Part shown: positions 13,871 through 26,087 of the stretch, one piece after another | How the letters are laid out: each line of letters opens with the position of its first letter | How positions within the stretch are numbered: position 1 is the stretch's first letter | From: Heterohyrax brucei | Taxonomy: Eukaryota; Chordata; Mammalia; Hyracoidea; Procaviidae | Reading direction: 5' to 3' | Assembly (NCBI GenBank): GCA_028571685.1 | Contig: CM053154.1 | Location: 8,903,501-8,967,500, forward strand | Length of the DNA stretch: 64,000 nucleotides | Made by a program: the position numbers and the translations under genes | Notes under the pieces: generated by a model | What the model was told of the DNA's origin: nothing | The model's input: the letters and a program-made list of their open reading frames with translations, nothing else | Database searches by the model: none

Positions 13871-14220
13871 GCTCTGCGTCCTCCCTGGCGTTATCTGAGT
13901 GCTTGCTTATCTACCTTGCGCTGGGATATTGCTCCTGGAAACCAGGCAGGCGTGGCTCCTGTTGGTCCCTGGAACCCCAGGCCGGATCGTTGTTTTCCTC
14001 TTGCAGAAGCTCCTGTCATTTGCAGAAGTTCAAGTTGTGTCCTGGCCCTTCAAGAGGCCAATGGCCATCACTAGCCTGGGGTCTGCCCACAGGGGGTCCT
14101 GCGTCTGTAAACCATGGAGAAGAAACATGCTACAGCCTGTCAAGACAATAGCTCCTTTGCTTCCCTTCCTTCTTAGATGACAGACCTCTCCTAGTGCTGA
14201 AAAGTAAATACAAGCATCAG
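13871..14220. other. Intronic sequence, nothing recognised
   Basis: No repeat or coding signal I can name beyond frames continuing from the L2. Confidence 0.3.
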
Positions 14221-14224
14221 TTCT

Positions 14225-14400
14225 GGAGTGAGACTATGTGACTCCAAGCTGACCTAGTGACGTGACTATGGGCATGTTTCTACGCTATCTGTACCTCAGT
14301 TTCTTCATCTGTGAAATGGGTATGATACTAGTACCCACCATATAGGACTTTGCTTCAGATTACATGAGTTCATATATATGAAGACTTTCAGAGTTCTTGG
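14225..14400 (+). repeat. MIR remnant
   Basis: Contains TACCTCAGTTTCTTCATCTG, then TGAAATGGGTATGATACTAG in the MIR sense direction. Confidence 0.8.
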
Positions 14401-14984
14401 GCCGGGGAGGCTCTGCTAGTGCCTCTGTTTCTTAGGAATCAGTTTTCTTTTGCAGCCCTGCCCCTCTTCTCTCCAACCCCATGGGTCACTCAGATGGCCC
14501 TCTGAGCGTCATGTCTGACAGCCTTCACTTCCCTCTGTGTAGTCTGAGGTCCTAACGGGTGATAGTTGCCACCAGTGCTCAGTGGGTGGGGAGTCTGGGG
14601 AGTCTGCCCACTCTCCCAGCCCTCAGTTGCTGGGGCTGTAAGCAGAGAAGCCTGCTAACTCCCAGGCTCGTTTCCAATCTCCAGCAAGATGTAGGTGGCA
14701 GACACTGACCACATTCTGGGCACACAGCGGAGTCTCAGAAGACTCCAGAGCTGCTGTCCTTCCTGAAATGGTCTCTGCTCACCCCCTGCGCCCCACATCC
14801 TCCACCCTCCAGTGCCTGAAGTAAAGCCAAGCCGTAGCCTAGACACCCAGCACCCTCACTCCCTCCAGAGAGCACCCAGGACGGACCTCAGAACCAGATT
14901 TGGTTGTCACCAAGGATGCCTGACACTTGTGAAATGACTCCTAGGACACATGTGCATTTTTTTGAAATACCTTTGGCTGCCAGG
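14401..14984. other. Intronic sequence, nothing recognised
   Basis: GC-richer unique sequence with no splice-flanked open frame. Confidence 0.3.
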
Positions 14985-15480
14985 GATTTTTTTTTTAAAT
15001 AGTATTTTAGTTGCAGGTTTACAGAACAAACTAATTTTTCACTAAGCAGTTGATACATATGTTGTCTTATGACACTGGTTACCAATCCTATGACATGTCA
15101 ACACTCTCCTTGCTCCACCTTGAGGTCCCCATTACCAGCTTTCCCGTCCCCACCTGGCTTGTCGCCCTTACCCCTGAGTTGGTGTGCCCCCTTCTTCTTG
15201 TTTCGTTTTATGGGCCTGTCTTATCTCTGGTTGCAGGGTGAACCTCAGGAGTGACTTCATTACTGAGCTAAAAGGGTGTCCAGGGGCTATCCAGTCAGGA
15301 TTTCTGCAGTCTCTGCAGCAGCAATTTGGGTCTTTTCTTGTGAGTTGCAGCTTTGTTATCCGTTTTTCTCCAGCTCTGTTCAGGCCCCTCTGTTATGATA
15401 CCTGTCAGAGCGGTCAGTGGTGGCAGCTGGGTACCGTCTAGCTGTACTGGACTCAGTCTGGTAGAGAGCATTGCAGAAGT
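14985..15480 (-). mobile_element. L1 3'UTR of second type, antisense
   Basis: Shares order and landmarks with 8840-9380: ATGTCAACACTCTCCTTGCT, GGGTGTCCAGGGGCTATCCA, TTCTCCAGCTCTGTTCAGGC and CTGTCAGAGCGGTCAGTGGT. Confidence 0.75.
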
Positions 15481-15584
15481 GATCCATTAGTCCTTTGGAC
15501 TAATCTTCCTCTTGTGTTTTGGGGCTTTTTCCCCCATTCTTTAGAGAATTCTTAACTAAGAGTGCCTTGAATCTGTATCTCAGG

Positions 15585-15705
15585 TTGGCTAAGTACTTAA
15601 CAGGCATTGTTACAGTGTGCCTGCAATCATCCAGCCCAGTAGGACCTTTCTTAACCCCATTGTATGGATGAGGAAACTGAGGTTTGGAGAGCGTTAATAA
15701 CTTGA
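15585..15705 (-). repeat. MIR remnant
   Basis: Contains CCCATTGTATGGATGAGGAA followed by ACTGAGGTTTGGAGAGCG on the plus strand, which is the MIR core reversed. Confidence 0.75.
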
Positions 15706-16135
15706 TGTAACCCTCATTTCCTTGGAGTGAAAATACTTGTTCTTTCTGCTCTCTCCCCATCCCAATCCCATGCAGCTGCCCTCTCCCACTGCTCAAGGTT
15801 GTCTCCTTGGCTGGGGGGCACAGACGAGTGTAGATAGTCCTTCTGAGACTGTGGCCAGGTAGGCACTGCATGGGTATACCCAGGGCCAGCTCCTCCATCC
15901 AGTAGGGAGAGGGGGCGTGCCTGGGCTTTTAGGGCCTGGTGGATGTCTTTCCTTTCTTTTAAAATCATCGGAAAAAACAAACTTTTAGGTAAAAGCAAAT
16001 GTTTTAATAGATAATGTTAATGTATCCATTTTTATAACAATGCAGCTTCAAAGTGCGGTTGAATTTTTTATGGAGGAAGGACCTGGGACAGGCAGGTTAC
16101 TGTCTCCTCCCCCCACGCCACCAACAAAAGATGTC
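15706..16135. other. Intronic sequence, nothing recognised
   Basis: No assignable repeat. Minus frames of 94 and 132 codons lack support. Confidence 0.3.
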
Positions 16136-16137
16136 CT

Positions 16138-16510
16138 ATCCTAATCCCCAGAATCTGTGAATGTTAGATTGCATGAATGTAAATTTGCTAATCTGCTGAC
16201 CTTAAAAGAGGGAGGCCATCCTGGGTTATGTGTGTGAGACCAATGCAAACACAGTGTCCTTGTGAGGGAAGGAGGAGGGAAGAGAGCCACAGAGATGGCA
16301 GCTTGGCAAGGACTCAGTCAGCTCTTGCTGGCTTTGAAGGAGGTAGGAAGAGGCCACAAGCACGCAAGATGGGCAGCCTCTAGAAGCTGGAAAAGGCAAA
16401 GAAGTGGCTCCTTCTTACTGCTTCTGGAAAGGAATGGAGCCCTACAGACAATTTAATTTGGTTCCACATACCCCCCCGGACTTCTGACCTCTGTAACTCT
16501 AAGATATTAC
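16138..16510 (+). mobile_element. MLT1-like LTR (ERVL-MaLR) remnant
   Basis: Follows the MLT1 pattern: CTAATCCCCAGAATCTGTGA, a GTGTCCTTGTGAGGGAAGGA stretch, CAGCCTCTAGAAGCTGGAAA and CGGACTTCTGACCTCTGTAA. The antisense counterpart is at 24770-25140. Confidence 0.8.
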
Positions 16511-17540
16511 ATACAGCGTGCTAACAACTGCACTTAAGGTGTCTGTCTCAGAGCCTTAGGAAAATCTTACAGGGTGCACAACAGTCGCAGCAGTGATCCA
16601 CCTGCTTCTTGAGCCTAGGTGGGGGTGCTGTCTGGTTGTTCAAAGTGACTGCCAGAGCGCTCCACGCTCCATAAATATGACAACTAAAGTGACTTGGGGC
16701 CCCTCCTCTCCTTTCCACCCTTTAGAAATCTTGCGAGCCTTTTTTGGTTCCTTTTTTCTGGGTGTTGAAGCAGGAGTTTTAGATTTGAGGCAGTTCAAGT
16801 CCTTTCTTTTTGCTCTTAGTTCTTTGGGGCAGGGCTTAAGTAAAAGCCAGGCTTCCTAACTCACCCTTTGTCCAACTTTGTTGTGACTTGGCCCCAAATG
16901 TGGCATATTTTCATCTCTTTTATGTGTAAATGTTTTTACTGGAGGTAATGGAAAATAGATATTTCTCAGATTATAACTCTCCCTCTATGGTTTGCATTCT
17001 TGAAAAGCCATGGTAATCAGGCCGAAGTGAGAACTCCACTACATCAGTGGACTGATTTTTCGCACAGTGTCCATAGTGTGCCTGTCCTGCAAACACTGTG
17101 AGACCATTGAGCTGTGTGACTGTAGTTTCAAGGGGCGACAGAGAGAAGGCGAGGGGCAGGGGCAGCGAGCATACACTCATGTTCTTGAGTTTCGCACCTG
17201 TCCACTTTCACTGTAGACCAAACATAAGACTTTTCTTCTTTGTGTTATTACCAAAAGCTGTTGAAAGCAAACTGAGGCCCTTGGAACAGCTGTATCACCA
17301 AAGCTATGTTGCAGTCCCAGCCAAAGTCGGAGCTTGCTAATTCTCGGGAAGGCGGCTCTGTCGAGGGGGAGTAGGTGGAAGAGCAAGCTGCCAGCTTCCT
17401 CGCTGTTCCAACAGAGCGAGCCTGAAAGCTCTCCAAACTTCCTGGGCTCCTTTTCTCTGAGTGTCTGTGGGTTCAGTAGTGCTTGCCCTCTTTGCGTGTG
17501 CGTGGACAACATTTAATGCTCTTTCTGAATGCAGCTGTGG
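16511..17540. other. Intronic sequence, nothing recognised
   Basis: Minus frames such as 17177-17512 (111 codons) have no homology I recognise and no suitable splice sites. Confidence 0.3.
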
Positions 17541-17541
17541 G

Positions 17542-17692
17542 CTTCTTACAACCCATTGCTGTTGAGTCGATTCTGATGCATAGCAGCTCTGTAAGGATAG
17601 AGTAGAACTGCCAAGAAGCTGCTGGTGGATTTGGACTACTGGCCTTTTGGTGAACAGCCAAATGTTTAACCACTGTGCCTCCAGGACTCCAT
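17542..17692 (-). repeat. AfroSINE, near full length
   Basis: Runs from the tail (CAACCCATTGCTGTTGAGTC) to the head (GTGCCTCCAGGACTCC), antisense. Confidence 0.9.
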
Positions 17693-17999
17693 GGACTTGT
17701 CCCTGCTCATTTTTAATGACTGAGTTTGTCTGTTGGGCATGTCAAATAGTATTTGCTGGCACTGACACAGTGGTAGCTCACAGATTCTCTTTCTCGGGAG
17801 GTGGGGATAGAGAGGACCTAACCAACCAGACTAATTCCTACGGGACTTCCATAAGGTAAGTCTCCAGTGGGTCCCTCAGATGTCACTTTGTGTACCCCAT
17901 ATCAGCTCTTTGACTGTGACTTGAGTTACTGGTGGTTTTTCCCATTCAGTCCCTTTGGTTATGTACTTTTTGCTACACAGAAAAAACTTCTTGAATTTG

Positions 18000-18545
18000 T
18001 ATATAACTGAGATTATTAGAAGAACATGGCATGAGGATTGGTGGAAGACTCATCGACAGCCTGCGTTATGGAAATGATACAGCAGGGCTTGCTGATGGTG
18101 AAGAGGACTTGAAGCACTTACTGATGAGGAGCAAAGACCTCAACCTTCAGTCTGAATTACACCTCAACATAAAGAAAACAAAACTCCTCACAACTGAACC
18201 ACTAAGTGCCATCAATATAAATGGAGAAAAGATTAAAGTTGTCAAGGATTTCATTTTACTGAATCCACAATCAATGCCCAAAGAGGCAGCCATCGATAAA
18301 TCAAAAGATGCATTGTATTGGGAAAATCTGCTGCAAAAGACTCTTTAAAGTGCTAAAAAAAAAAAAAAAAAAGCAAAGATTGTCATCTCAAGGACTGAAA
18401 TGATCCTGACCCAATCCATAATGGTTTCAGTTGGATAATATTCATGTGAAAGTTGGACAGTGAATGAAGAAGATGAAGAAGAATCAAATCCTTTGAGTTT
18501 AGGAGTTGGCAAAGTATATTGAATATACCATGGACTTACAGCAGC
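18000..18545 (+). mobile_element. RTE (BovB-type) reverse transcriptase fragment, left part
   Basis: Encodes a decayed RTE segment with SLRYGNDTAGLADGEEDLKH (the RT active-site region, its YADD/FADD motif decayed to YGND) and LHLNIKKTKLL. It ends abruptly at TTGAATATACCATGGAC, where an L1 begins, and resumes at 23583. Confidence 0.9.
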
Positions 18546-20627
18546 AATGATCTGAAATTCAGCAGATGAACAATAAAATTACAGAGTTAGACAATTCAAT
18601 AGAAAGTCAAAGAAACAGGATAGAGACAATGAAATGCAGCATTAGTGAGACTGATTATAAAGTGACTGATCCCACAATGTAAGGAAAAATTAGATTAAGG
18701 GATTTTTTATTTTTAAAAAGAAGAATTATTGAGAGTTATATGGCACTCTACCAAAAGGAATAACATGCAAATGATTGGAATATCAGAACAGGGAGGGATA
18801 ACGGAAAATACAGAGACAGTTGTTGATTTGCTGACAGAAAAATTTCCAGATACCATGAAAGACAAGAGGATATCTACCCAAGGTGCTCATCAAACCTACA
18901 CAACAGAGATCCCAAAGAAAGACACCAAGGCATATTATAATGAAACTTAACAAAATGAAAGATAAGGAGATGCTTTTAAAGGCAGCTGGGCTCAAACAGA
19001 TACTAACTTAAAAAGAGAATCATTAATTCTGAGCTCCAGTTACTCAGCAGAAACCATGTTGACAAAAAGGCAATAGCATGATATATCCAAAGCCTTGAAG
19101 GAAAAAACGTCCAACCAAGAATTACATACCCTCCAAAGTTGTGTCTCAAACATGGTAGTGAAACTGGAACATTCCCAGAGAAACAGAAGTTCAGAGAATC
19201 TGCAAAAACCAAACCAAAATTACAAGAAACACAGAAGGAAGTTCTTTGATTAGAAAATCAGTAACATCAGATATATGCTCAAGGATACAATTCAGGACAG
19301 GGCGTCCAGAGACCAACTTGGATAGGGAATCCACAAAGCTTAATCAAAGCTAAAACATTCAAAATAGGGAAACAGAGATCTCAGCGTGTAAGTGATATAA
19401 CTATACCATAAAAGAGTCAAACTAATGTATTCAAAGACCTTCCAGATGAGGAGGAAGTCTAGGCAATACAAAGAATTTAAAGACTGGTATAAACTTAAAA
19501 CATTAGGGGATAATGTTGGAGTAGCTGTGAAACAAACTAACAGTCCTACACATCAAAGAAGAAACAAAATCAAGAAATCTCAACAGATATAAAACCAACA
19601 GCATTGAAAAGGATGAAAATACAATCCATAAAGAAAAATGACTCAGCACAGATAGTTAAATGGATCAAAGAAACCGTCAACAACACACAGGGCACCAAAA
19701 TGACAGCACTAAATTCATACCTATCGATTATTACATTGAATGTAAATGAGTTAAATGCACCAATAAGGAGACAAAGAGTAACAGAATGGATAAAAATACA
19801 TGATCTGTGTATATACTGTGGACAAGAGACAGATTAGTCTTAAAGATACAAACAAACTGAAACTCAAAGGATGGAAAAATATATACCAAGCTAAAAACAC
19901 GCAAAAAAAAGAGCAGGAGTGGCAATAAAAGTTTCAGACAAAATAGACTTTACAGTAAAATCCACCATCATGGACAAGGAAAGTCACTATTTATTGCTTA
20001 AAGTGTCAATACATAAGGAGGATACAACAATATTAAATATTGTTGTAGTGTACCGCATTAATAAAACAAAAGATAAGAATCATCTGATTTTATTAGTCGA
20101 TGCAGAAAAGGCACTTGACAAAGTCCAACACCATTCATGTTAAAAACTCTCAGCAGAATACGCATAGAAGGGAAGTTCCTCCACATAATAAGGGGTATCT
20201 ATGCAAAGCCAGCAGCCAACATCATTCTGAATGGAGAGAGACTGAAAGAATTCCCCCTGAGAATCAGAACCAGACAAAGATGCCTGTTGTCTTTTATACA
20301 ACACTGTGCCGGAGGTTCTACCTAGAGCAGTAAGATAGGATAAAGAAGTAAAGGGCATCCATGTGGGTAAGGAAGAAGTATCTCTGTTTGCAAATGATGT
20401 GATCTTATACACAGAAAACCCTAAATAATCCCCCCACACGCAAAAAAACAAAATTCCAAAATTGCTGGAATTAATAGAAGAATCCCACAACATAAATAAA
20501 TCAGTAGGATTTCTTTTCACCAACAAAGGGACCATCCAAGAGGAAATCACCAAATCAGTACCATTTACAGTAGCTCTCGGGAAGATAAAATAACATAGGA
20601 ACAAGTCTAACCAGAGATACCTCTGAG

Positions 20628-20956
20628 AACTGCCAATTAAGTTCATGAACTCGTCCTAGAAAAAGTGCTACATACCTCATTGATGAATATCACTATGGTC
20701 ACTTTCGAAGCACTCCTCTTGGGAAGTTATGTGCCAACACCAGTGCCTAGTCCACCCCTCTGAGCAATTTGGTACCCTTCTGTGCAGTGGACATTCCAGA
20801 AATAGTTCCCAAATTGTTTTGAAGGGTGGACTAGTCGCTGGCATCAGTGCGTAGCTTCCCAGGGAAAGTACTTCAAAGGCGACCGCAGTGATACTCACCA
20901 GTGAGGTACGTAGCACTTAGAACAATTATGTTTGTGGACTTCATTGTCCAACTTTG
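20628..20956. mobile_element. Mariner-derived hairpin element, short form
   Basis: An almost palindromic element. The left arm starts ACTGCCAATTAAGTTCATGA and the right arm ends TTTGTGGACTTCATTGTCCA. The arms carry the same GGAAGTTATG / CACCAGTGCCTAGTCCACCC landmarks in opposite directions. There is no transposase coding loop. It sits in L1 ORF2 sequence, which continues on both sides. Confidence 0.8.
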
Positions 20957-22554
20957 TTTGTAAAGAAAATTACAAGACTCTACCGCAAGAAACTAAAAGA
21001 GACCTACATAAGTGGAAAAATCTACCTTGCTCATGAATAAGAAGAGTTAACATTGTGAAAATGTCTGTCCTACCCAAAGTGATCTATACATACAATGCAA
21101 CCCCAATACAAATCCCAATGTCACTTTTTAAATGAGATGAAGAAACAAATCACCAACTTCATTTGGGAAGGAAAGAAACTCTGCATAAGTAAAGCATTAC
21201 TGAAGAAGAATAAGAAGGTAAGCGGCCTCACACGACCTGACCTTAAAACCTACTACGCTGCCATGGTAGTGAAAACAACCTGGTAATTGTACAAAACAAA
21301 TACATAGATCAATGGAACAGAACAGAGAATCCAGAAACAACACCATCCACCTATGAAGAGCTGATATTTGACTAAGGCCCAAAGTCCATAAACTGGGGAA
21401 AAACAGTCTCTTCAACAAATAGTATTGGTAAAACTGGATATCCATCTGCAAACCAGTGAAACAAGACCCATATCTCACACCATGCATAAAAATAAATCAA
21501 AATCGATCAAAAATATAAATATGAAATATTAAAGATAATGAAAACTTGGGACAGCACTGGGAGCTTTAATGCACAGCATATAACGGACTACAAAATATTA
21601 CTAACAATACACAAACATCAGAAGAGAAAATAGAGAACTGGGAACTCCTAAAAATTAAACATTTACGCTCATCTGAAGAGTTGATCAAAAAAGTTAAAAG
21701 ATTACCTACAGACTGGGAAAAAACATTCTGCAACCACAAATCTGATAAGTGTCTATAATCTCCATAATCCATCAAGTACTGCAAAATCTCAACAAGTAAA
21801 AGACAAATAACCCAGTTAAACAATGGTAAAGGATACGGACAGACACTTCATCAAAGAAGGCATCCAGGCAGCCAAAAGACACATGAGGAAATGCTCACGA
21901 TCATTAGCCATTAGGAAAATCCAAATCAAAACTACAATGACATGCCATCTCACCCCAACAAGGCTAACATTAATCAAAAAACCACAAATAACCAAATGTT
22001 AGAGAGGCCATGGAGAGATTGGAACTCTTCTACACTGCGGGTGGGATGTACAATGGCACAACCACTCAGGAAAGCCATTTGGCTCTTTGTTTAAAAAACT
22101 GGAAATAGAAATACCATATGATCTAGCAAGTCCACTGCTTGGAACATATCCTAGAGAAGTAAGGGCTGTCACACAAACAGATAAATGTGCACGAAGGCTT
22201 ATTGCAGCACTTTCCAAAATAACAAAAAGATGGAACTAGCCCAGGTACCCATCAATGGATGAATGGATAAACTATGCAATGATGAAGAACAACGATGATT
22301 TTAGGAAGCGTAACCCTTAGTCACGTGGAAAACATGCTGAAGCAAATCGGTGAGCTACAGAAGGACAAATATTGTATGGGACTGCTATTACAAGGACTCA
22401 AGAAAAGGCTTAGTCACAGAGGGAATTAATCTTTGATGGCTCCAAGGGTGGAGAGGGAGTGAGATTGTTGTTCACAGATTAGATGGTCCGTAGGAATTTG
22501 ATTAGATGAAGGGAGTGAGAGCACACAGCAGAAGGAAGGACATAGCACAACTAG

Positions 22555-22611
22555 ACTGCAACATAGCCGAGTGCCGTTGAGTCAGATCCGACTCATGGGG
22601 ACTGCAACATA
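22555..22611 (-). repeat. 35-base AfroSINE fragment with target duplication
   Basis: Bases 22566-22600 match only the extreme 3' tail of an AfroSINE (minus strand) and are bracketed by identical ACTGCAACATA copies at 22555-22565 and 22601-22611. Confidence 0.75.
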
Positions 22612-23149
22612 AGCGAACATTTTAAAGGACAGAGTAGCAGGGATGGGTCCAGAGACCATGGTTTTAGGGGAAATCAGTGCCTAATTGGCATAAATGGTTT
22701 CTTTTTAAAGACAATGTTCTGCATCCTGTGTTGGCGGGTGGTGCCTGGGGTCTTAAAAGCCGGCAAGCTGCCATCTATGGAGCATCAGTTGGTCTCAACC
22801 CACCTAGAGCAGATGAAAACAAATGACATCAAAGACATGAGGAAAACACAGCCCTGGAGACTGGGCACATATGATTGGGAGACTACATCAGCATGAGACC
22901 AGAAGAACTAGATGATGCCCAACCACCACCAAAGCCTGCTCTGACAGGGAACACAATATAGAATCCCTGACATTGCACCAAGAAAAAGAGGTGCGCAGAT
23001 ATAGTACTCCTTAAAAGTCCAGACTTGAATGTCCAACAACCTGGAGGCTTCCCGGAGACCATGGCCCCTGGACTTTCTGCGAGCCCAGAGCTGAAACCAG
23101 TACTGAAGCCCAACTCTTCAGACTGAAATTAGACTGGACTGTAAGACAT

Positions 23150-23308
23150 AGGGAAACCCTAGTGGCATAGTGGTTATGTGCTGTAGCTGCTCAAATCTAC
23201 CAGATGCTCCTGGGAAATTCTGTGGGGCAGTTCTACTCTGTCTGTAAGATCACTATGAGTCAGAATTGACCTGACAGCAGTGGGTGTTTTTTGTTTTTTG
23301 TTTTTCAT
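23150..23308 (+). repeat. AfroSINE in L1 3'UTR
   Basis: Starts GGGAAACCCTAGTGGCATAG, lacks part of the box-B region and ends in the TGAGTCAGAATTGACCTGAC tail and a T-rich run. The L1 3'UTR is recognisable on both sides. Confidence 0.9.
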
Positions 23309-23582
23309 GAGACATGAAGGTAGTGTGTTTACTTCTTGGCTTAAAAATGTATATGAGGCTTTGCTACCTGCTCTTCTGTGGAGGTGAGAAGGGAGGGTGG
23401 AGAGGAGGGGAAAGGTGTTTGTTGGATGAATACCAGAAGTACAGATTGGAAAGAAGTAGTGTACTGCCACAGGGTACAGAGAGAAGACAGAGTGGCATAG
23501 AAGAGTGTGTTTGGAGTTTTATATGGAAAATTAACTTGGACTGTAAATTTTCACTTAATCATGATAAAAAAAATTAAAGAAA

Positions 23583-23880
23583 CATAAACAGACCTGTCTT
23601 GAAGGAAGGACAGTCAGATGCTCCTTGGAAGGGAGGATGAGCAGACAACATCTCCCATCCCTGGGCCATGTGGTCAGGGGAGACCAGTCCCTGGAGAAGG
23701 ATATCATGCTTGGTAAAGTAGAAGGTCAGTAAAAAAAACAAAGACCCTCAATGAGACAGACTGACCCAGTGGCTGCAGCAGTGGGCTCGAGCCTAACAAA
23801 GGCTTTGAGGATGGTGCAGAACTGGGTGGTTTTGTTCTGCTGGACACGGGATCAGAACCACCATCAACAATAACGTTGTT
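23583..23880 (+). mobile_element. RTE (BovB-type) 3' end, right part
   Basis: Resumes the RTE broken at 18545: ACCTGTCTTGAAGGAAGGAC, CAGTCCCTGGAGAAGGATAT and CCAGTGGCTGCAGCAGTGGG, in the order seen in the other RTE copies. Confidence 0.85.
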
Positions 23881-24730
23881 CATCTCTCAAGGTTTCTGGT
23901 GTTTATACCATCCTCAGACAGGCCTTGCCCCTTCTGGAGATTTCATTTTCCCCAACACTTTCTTCCAGTGTTTTATGATTTTAACTTTTACGTTTAAATC
24001 TTTCAACCATCTGGAATTTATTTCAGTGTAGGGTGTATGTAATAGACTTAACTCTCTTTTTCTCTCAACTATCCACAAGAGGAAACCTGGGTAGCATAGT
24101 GGGTTAACTGCTACATCTGCTCACCAAAAGGTTGGCAGTCCAGATCCACGAGGCGCTCCTTAGGAACTCTATGGGACAGTTCTAGTGTGACCTCTAGGCT
24201 CACTATGGGTCAGACTCGACTTGATGGTGGTGGGTTTACCCCCTAAGATGTCCCAGTTTATTATATCATATCTGTGTTTTGTCCAGCAGGATTGCCACCT
24301 GTAGCCTGTTCTAAATTCCGGCCTGGGCTGAGATTTATTTCTGAACTTTTCTGTGCTGTCCCATCCATTTGTCTGTATGTACCAATACCACGTGGCTGTA
24401 ATTATTTTACCATGCACTGTTTTCATACCCAGTAGACCCAGTTCTCTGTCCACTTTTCCTGGCTGTTCTTGCCATCTTTTTTTGTTCATATGAACTTTTC
24501 AGTAAGTCCAAAAAAAAAAAAAAATTCCTGTTGATATGTTAATGCCTGAAATACGGAGACTAATAAAGGGAGAATTTACATTTTGGGGATCAAGGCATCT
24601 TCCTATAACAGTATATGAGATCTGCTTTTCCATTTGTTTAGATATTCTTTTGAAACTCTTGAGATTGTTTTGAATCTTAAAAAAGAAACATTGTTCTTTT
24701 TGTAGATAGCTTTCAGACATTTCTCATCTG
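23881..24730 (-). mobile_element. Old L1, antisense
   Basis: TTACGTTTAAATCTTTCAAC, ATCTGGAATTTATTTCAGTG and ATATTCTTTTGAAACTCTTG are typical of antisense old L1 ORF2. It is interrupted by an AfroSINE at 24082-24240. Confidence 0.6.
24082..24240 (+). repeat. AfroSINE
   Basis: From GGAAACCTGGGTAGCATAGT to the TATGGGTCAGACTCGACTTG tail. Confidence 0.9.
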
Positions 24731-24769
24731 CACTTGTCTTGCGTGACTTGCGATGCTGCAAAGAAAATA

Positions 24770-25140
24770 TGACTGTGGGTGGCCTGAGGGAGGTGTCCTC
24801 TCACAGTCTGGAGGCCAGAAGTCCCAGTCAGGGTATCAGCTCTGTCGATTTCTTCAGAGGGACCTGCCCCTCTCCTGGCTCCTAGCAGCTGCTAACAATC
24901 CTTGGTTTGTAGAGAATCCTCATATGACCTCTTCCTGCTGTGTATCTGTGTGTCTCTGTGTCTGTCCTCCCCTTCATAAGACACTGCGTAGAAGGGTTTG
25001 GGTTCAGGACCCTTCTTACTCTGGTGTAACCTCCTTCACATAACGGAAAGAAAATCCTGTTTCCAAGCAAGGTCTGTTTACAGGTAAAGGATTAGGACTT
25101 CTGTGGTTCTTCTGTGGGGACAGAGTTCAAGCCATGATAT
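24770..25140 (-). mobile_element. MLT1-like LTR, antisense
   Basis: Reads as a reversed MLT1: TCTGGAGGCCAGAAGTCCCA, a TGTGTATCTGTGTGTCTCTG stretch, CCTGTTTCCAAGCAAGGTCT and GGGGACAGAGTTCAAGCCAT. Confidence 0.75.
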
Positions 25141-25916
25141 TATTCCTCTGTATTTTCTCTTAACTTTTTTGTTGGTGGTGATGGTCTTCTCTTCTTTCTT
25201 TTGTTTTGGCATGATGAAGCTTATTCTTCCTATGCCTTTTGTTGCTTAGACACTTCACATAAATCTTTTTATTTATAGTGGTATGCCAGTAGTCTCCAAA
25301 TTTTTCAAATATGAAGACATACAGTCGATTAACAGTGTTATTCTAGCTTCTTCGCATGCCTCTGATTGTGTCTCCTGTCTAATCATACCGAATGTTACCA
25401 GCCAGACAAGCTGAGTAGCGGTGGCGGTACAGGATATCTGTCCTCAGCTGTTAAAGGACATCCATCTAGTGTCTTTTCTTCAGTGATGCTGGCTTTGTGG
25501 TTGAAAGAGACATATTGTATGCTGAAATATTCCTTGGTTCAGATTTGATTATTGTTATTTAAATTAGTAACTTTTTTAAAAAAAATCAGTTGTCTTGTAA
25601 GCAACTCTGGAGAGATTCCTGTGATTTTTCTTCATAGAGCTGTTAGTATGATGACTTTCGCTTTTAGTAAGACATTCTTAGTTTGGGTATATTATTATTT
25701 CTATTTGTTGCTGGATTCTGTTTGATAATTTTTTTTTTAAATATAGATTCATGAGAATTGCAAAAAGAGCACAGACAGGTCCTGTGTACCCAGTTTCCCA
25801 TGAAGATTGTATCTTAGTTAAGGCACAACATCAAAACCCAAAACTTGACGTTGTTACAATGTGTGTATGTATTGTGCCACTTTTTTGCATAGGTAGATAG
25901 ATTCCTATGCAAAACT
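25141..25916. other. Probable old antisense L1, weak
   Basis: AT-rich. The part from 25735 (ATTGCAAAAAGAGCACAGAC) resembles an old L1 3' region on the minus strand; the rest is not assignable. Confidence 0.4.
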
Positions 25917-26040
25917 ACCATGTGAAGTACCTATGGGCAGTTTGAATCCACCGGCCTTCCTTGGCAAGAAACACTCTCAGACGGTTCTGCTGTGTCCCAT
26001 AGGATTGACATAAGGCAGAGTCATCAACACCACAACATTA
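25917..26040 (+). repeat. AfroSINE fragment
   Basis: Keeps the box-B region (GGGCAGTTTGAATCCACCGG) and the body, but the tail is rearranged. Confidence 0.65.
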
Positions 26041-26087
26041 TTTAGGGGCGAGGGGAGAGTGAGGGGAGTTAGTGCTTTATAAAAATG

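Larger units (their letters stand above)
18546..23582 (+). mobile_element. L1 inserted in RTE, internally deleted
   Basis: Contains ORF1-like sequence (18730-19250), the start of ORF2 (NELNAPIRRQRVTEWIK near 19750), a large internal gap near 20060 where the endonuclease region jumps into RT, RT sequence with FANDVILYTENPK (about 20390), the ORF2 C-terminal part (FIWEGKKLCISKALLKK near 21140) and an afrotherian 3'UTR ending in an A-rich tail. Many stops and frameshifts make it dead. It contains a mariner hairpin (20628-20956), a 35-base SINE piece (22566-22600) and an AfroSINE (23150-23308). Confidence 0.9.

Noticed and set aside
13670-14151. Two plus-strand open frames of about 135 codons
   Set aside because: They overlie an L2 3' end and lack splice or start support.
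20140-20646. 168-codon minus-strand open frame
   Set aside because: It is the complement of L1 reverse transcriptase sequence on the plus strand.
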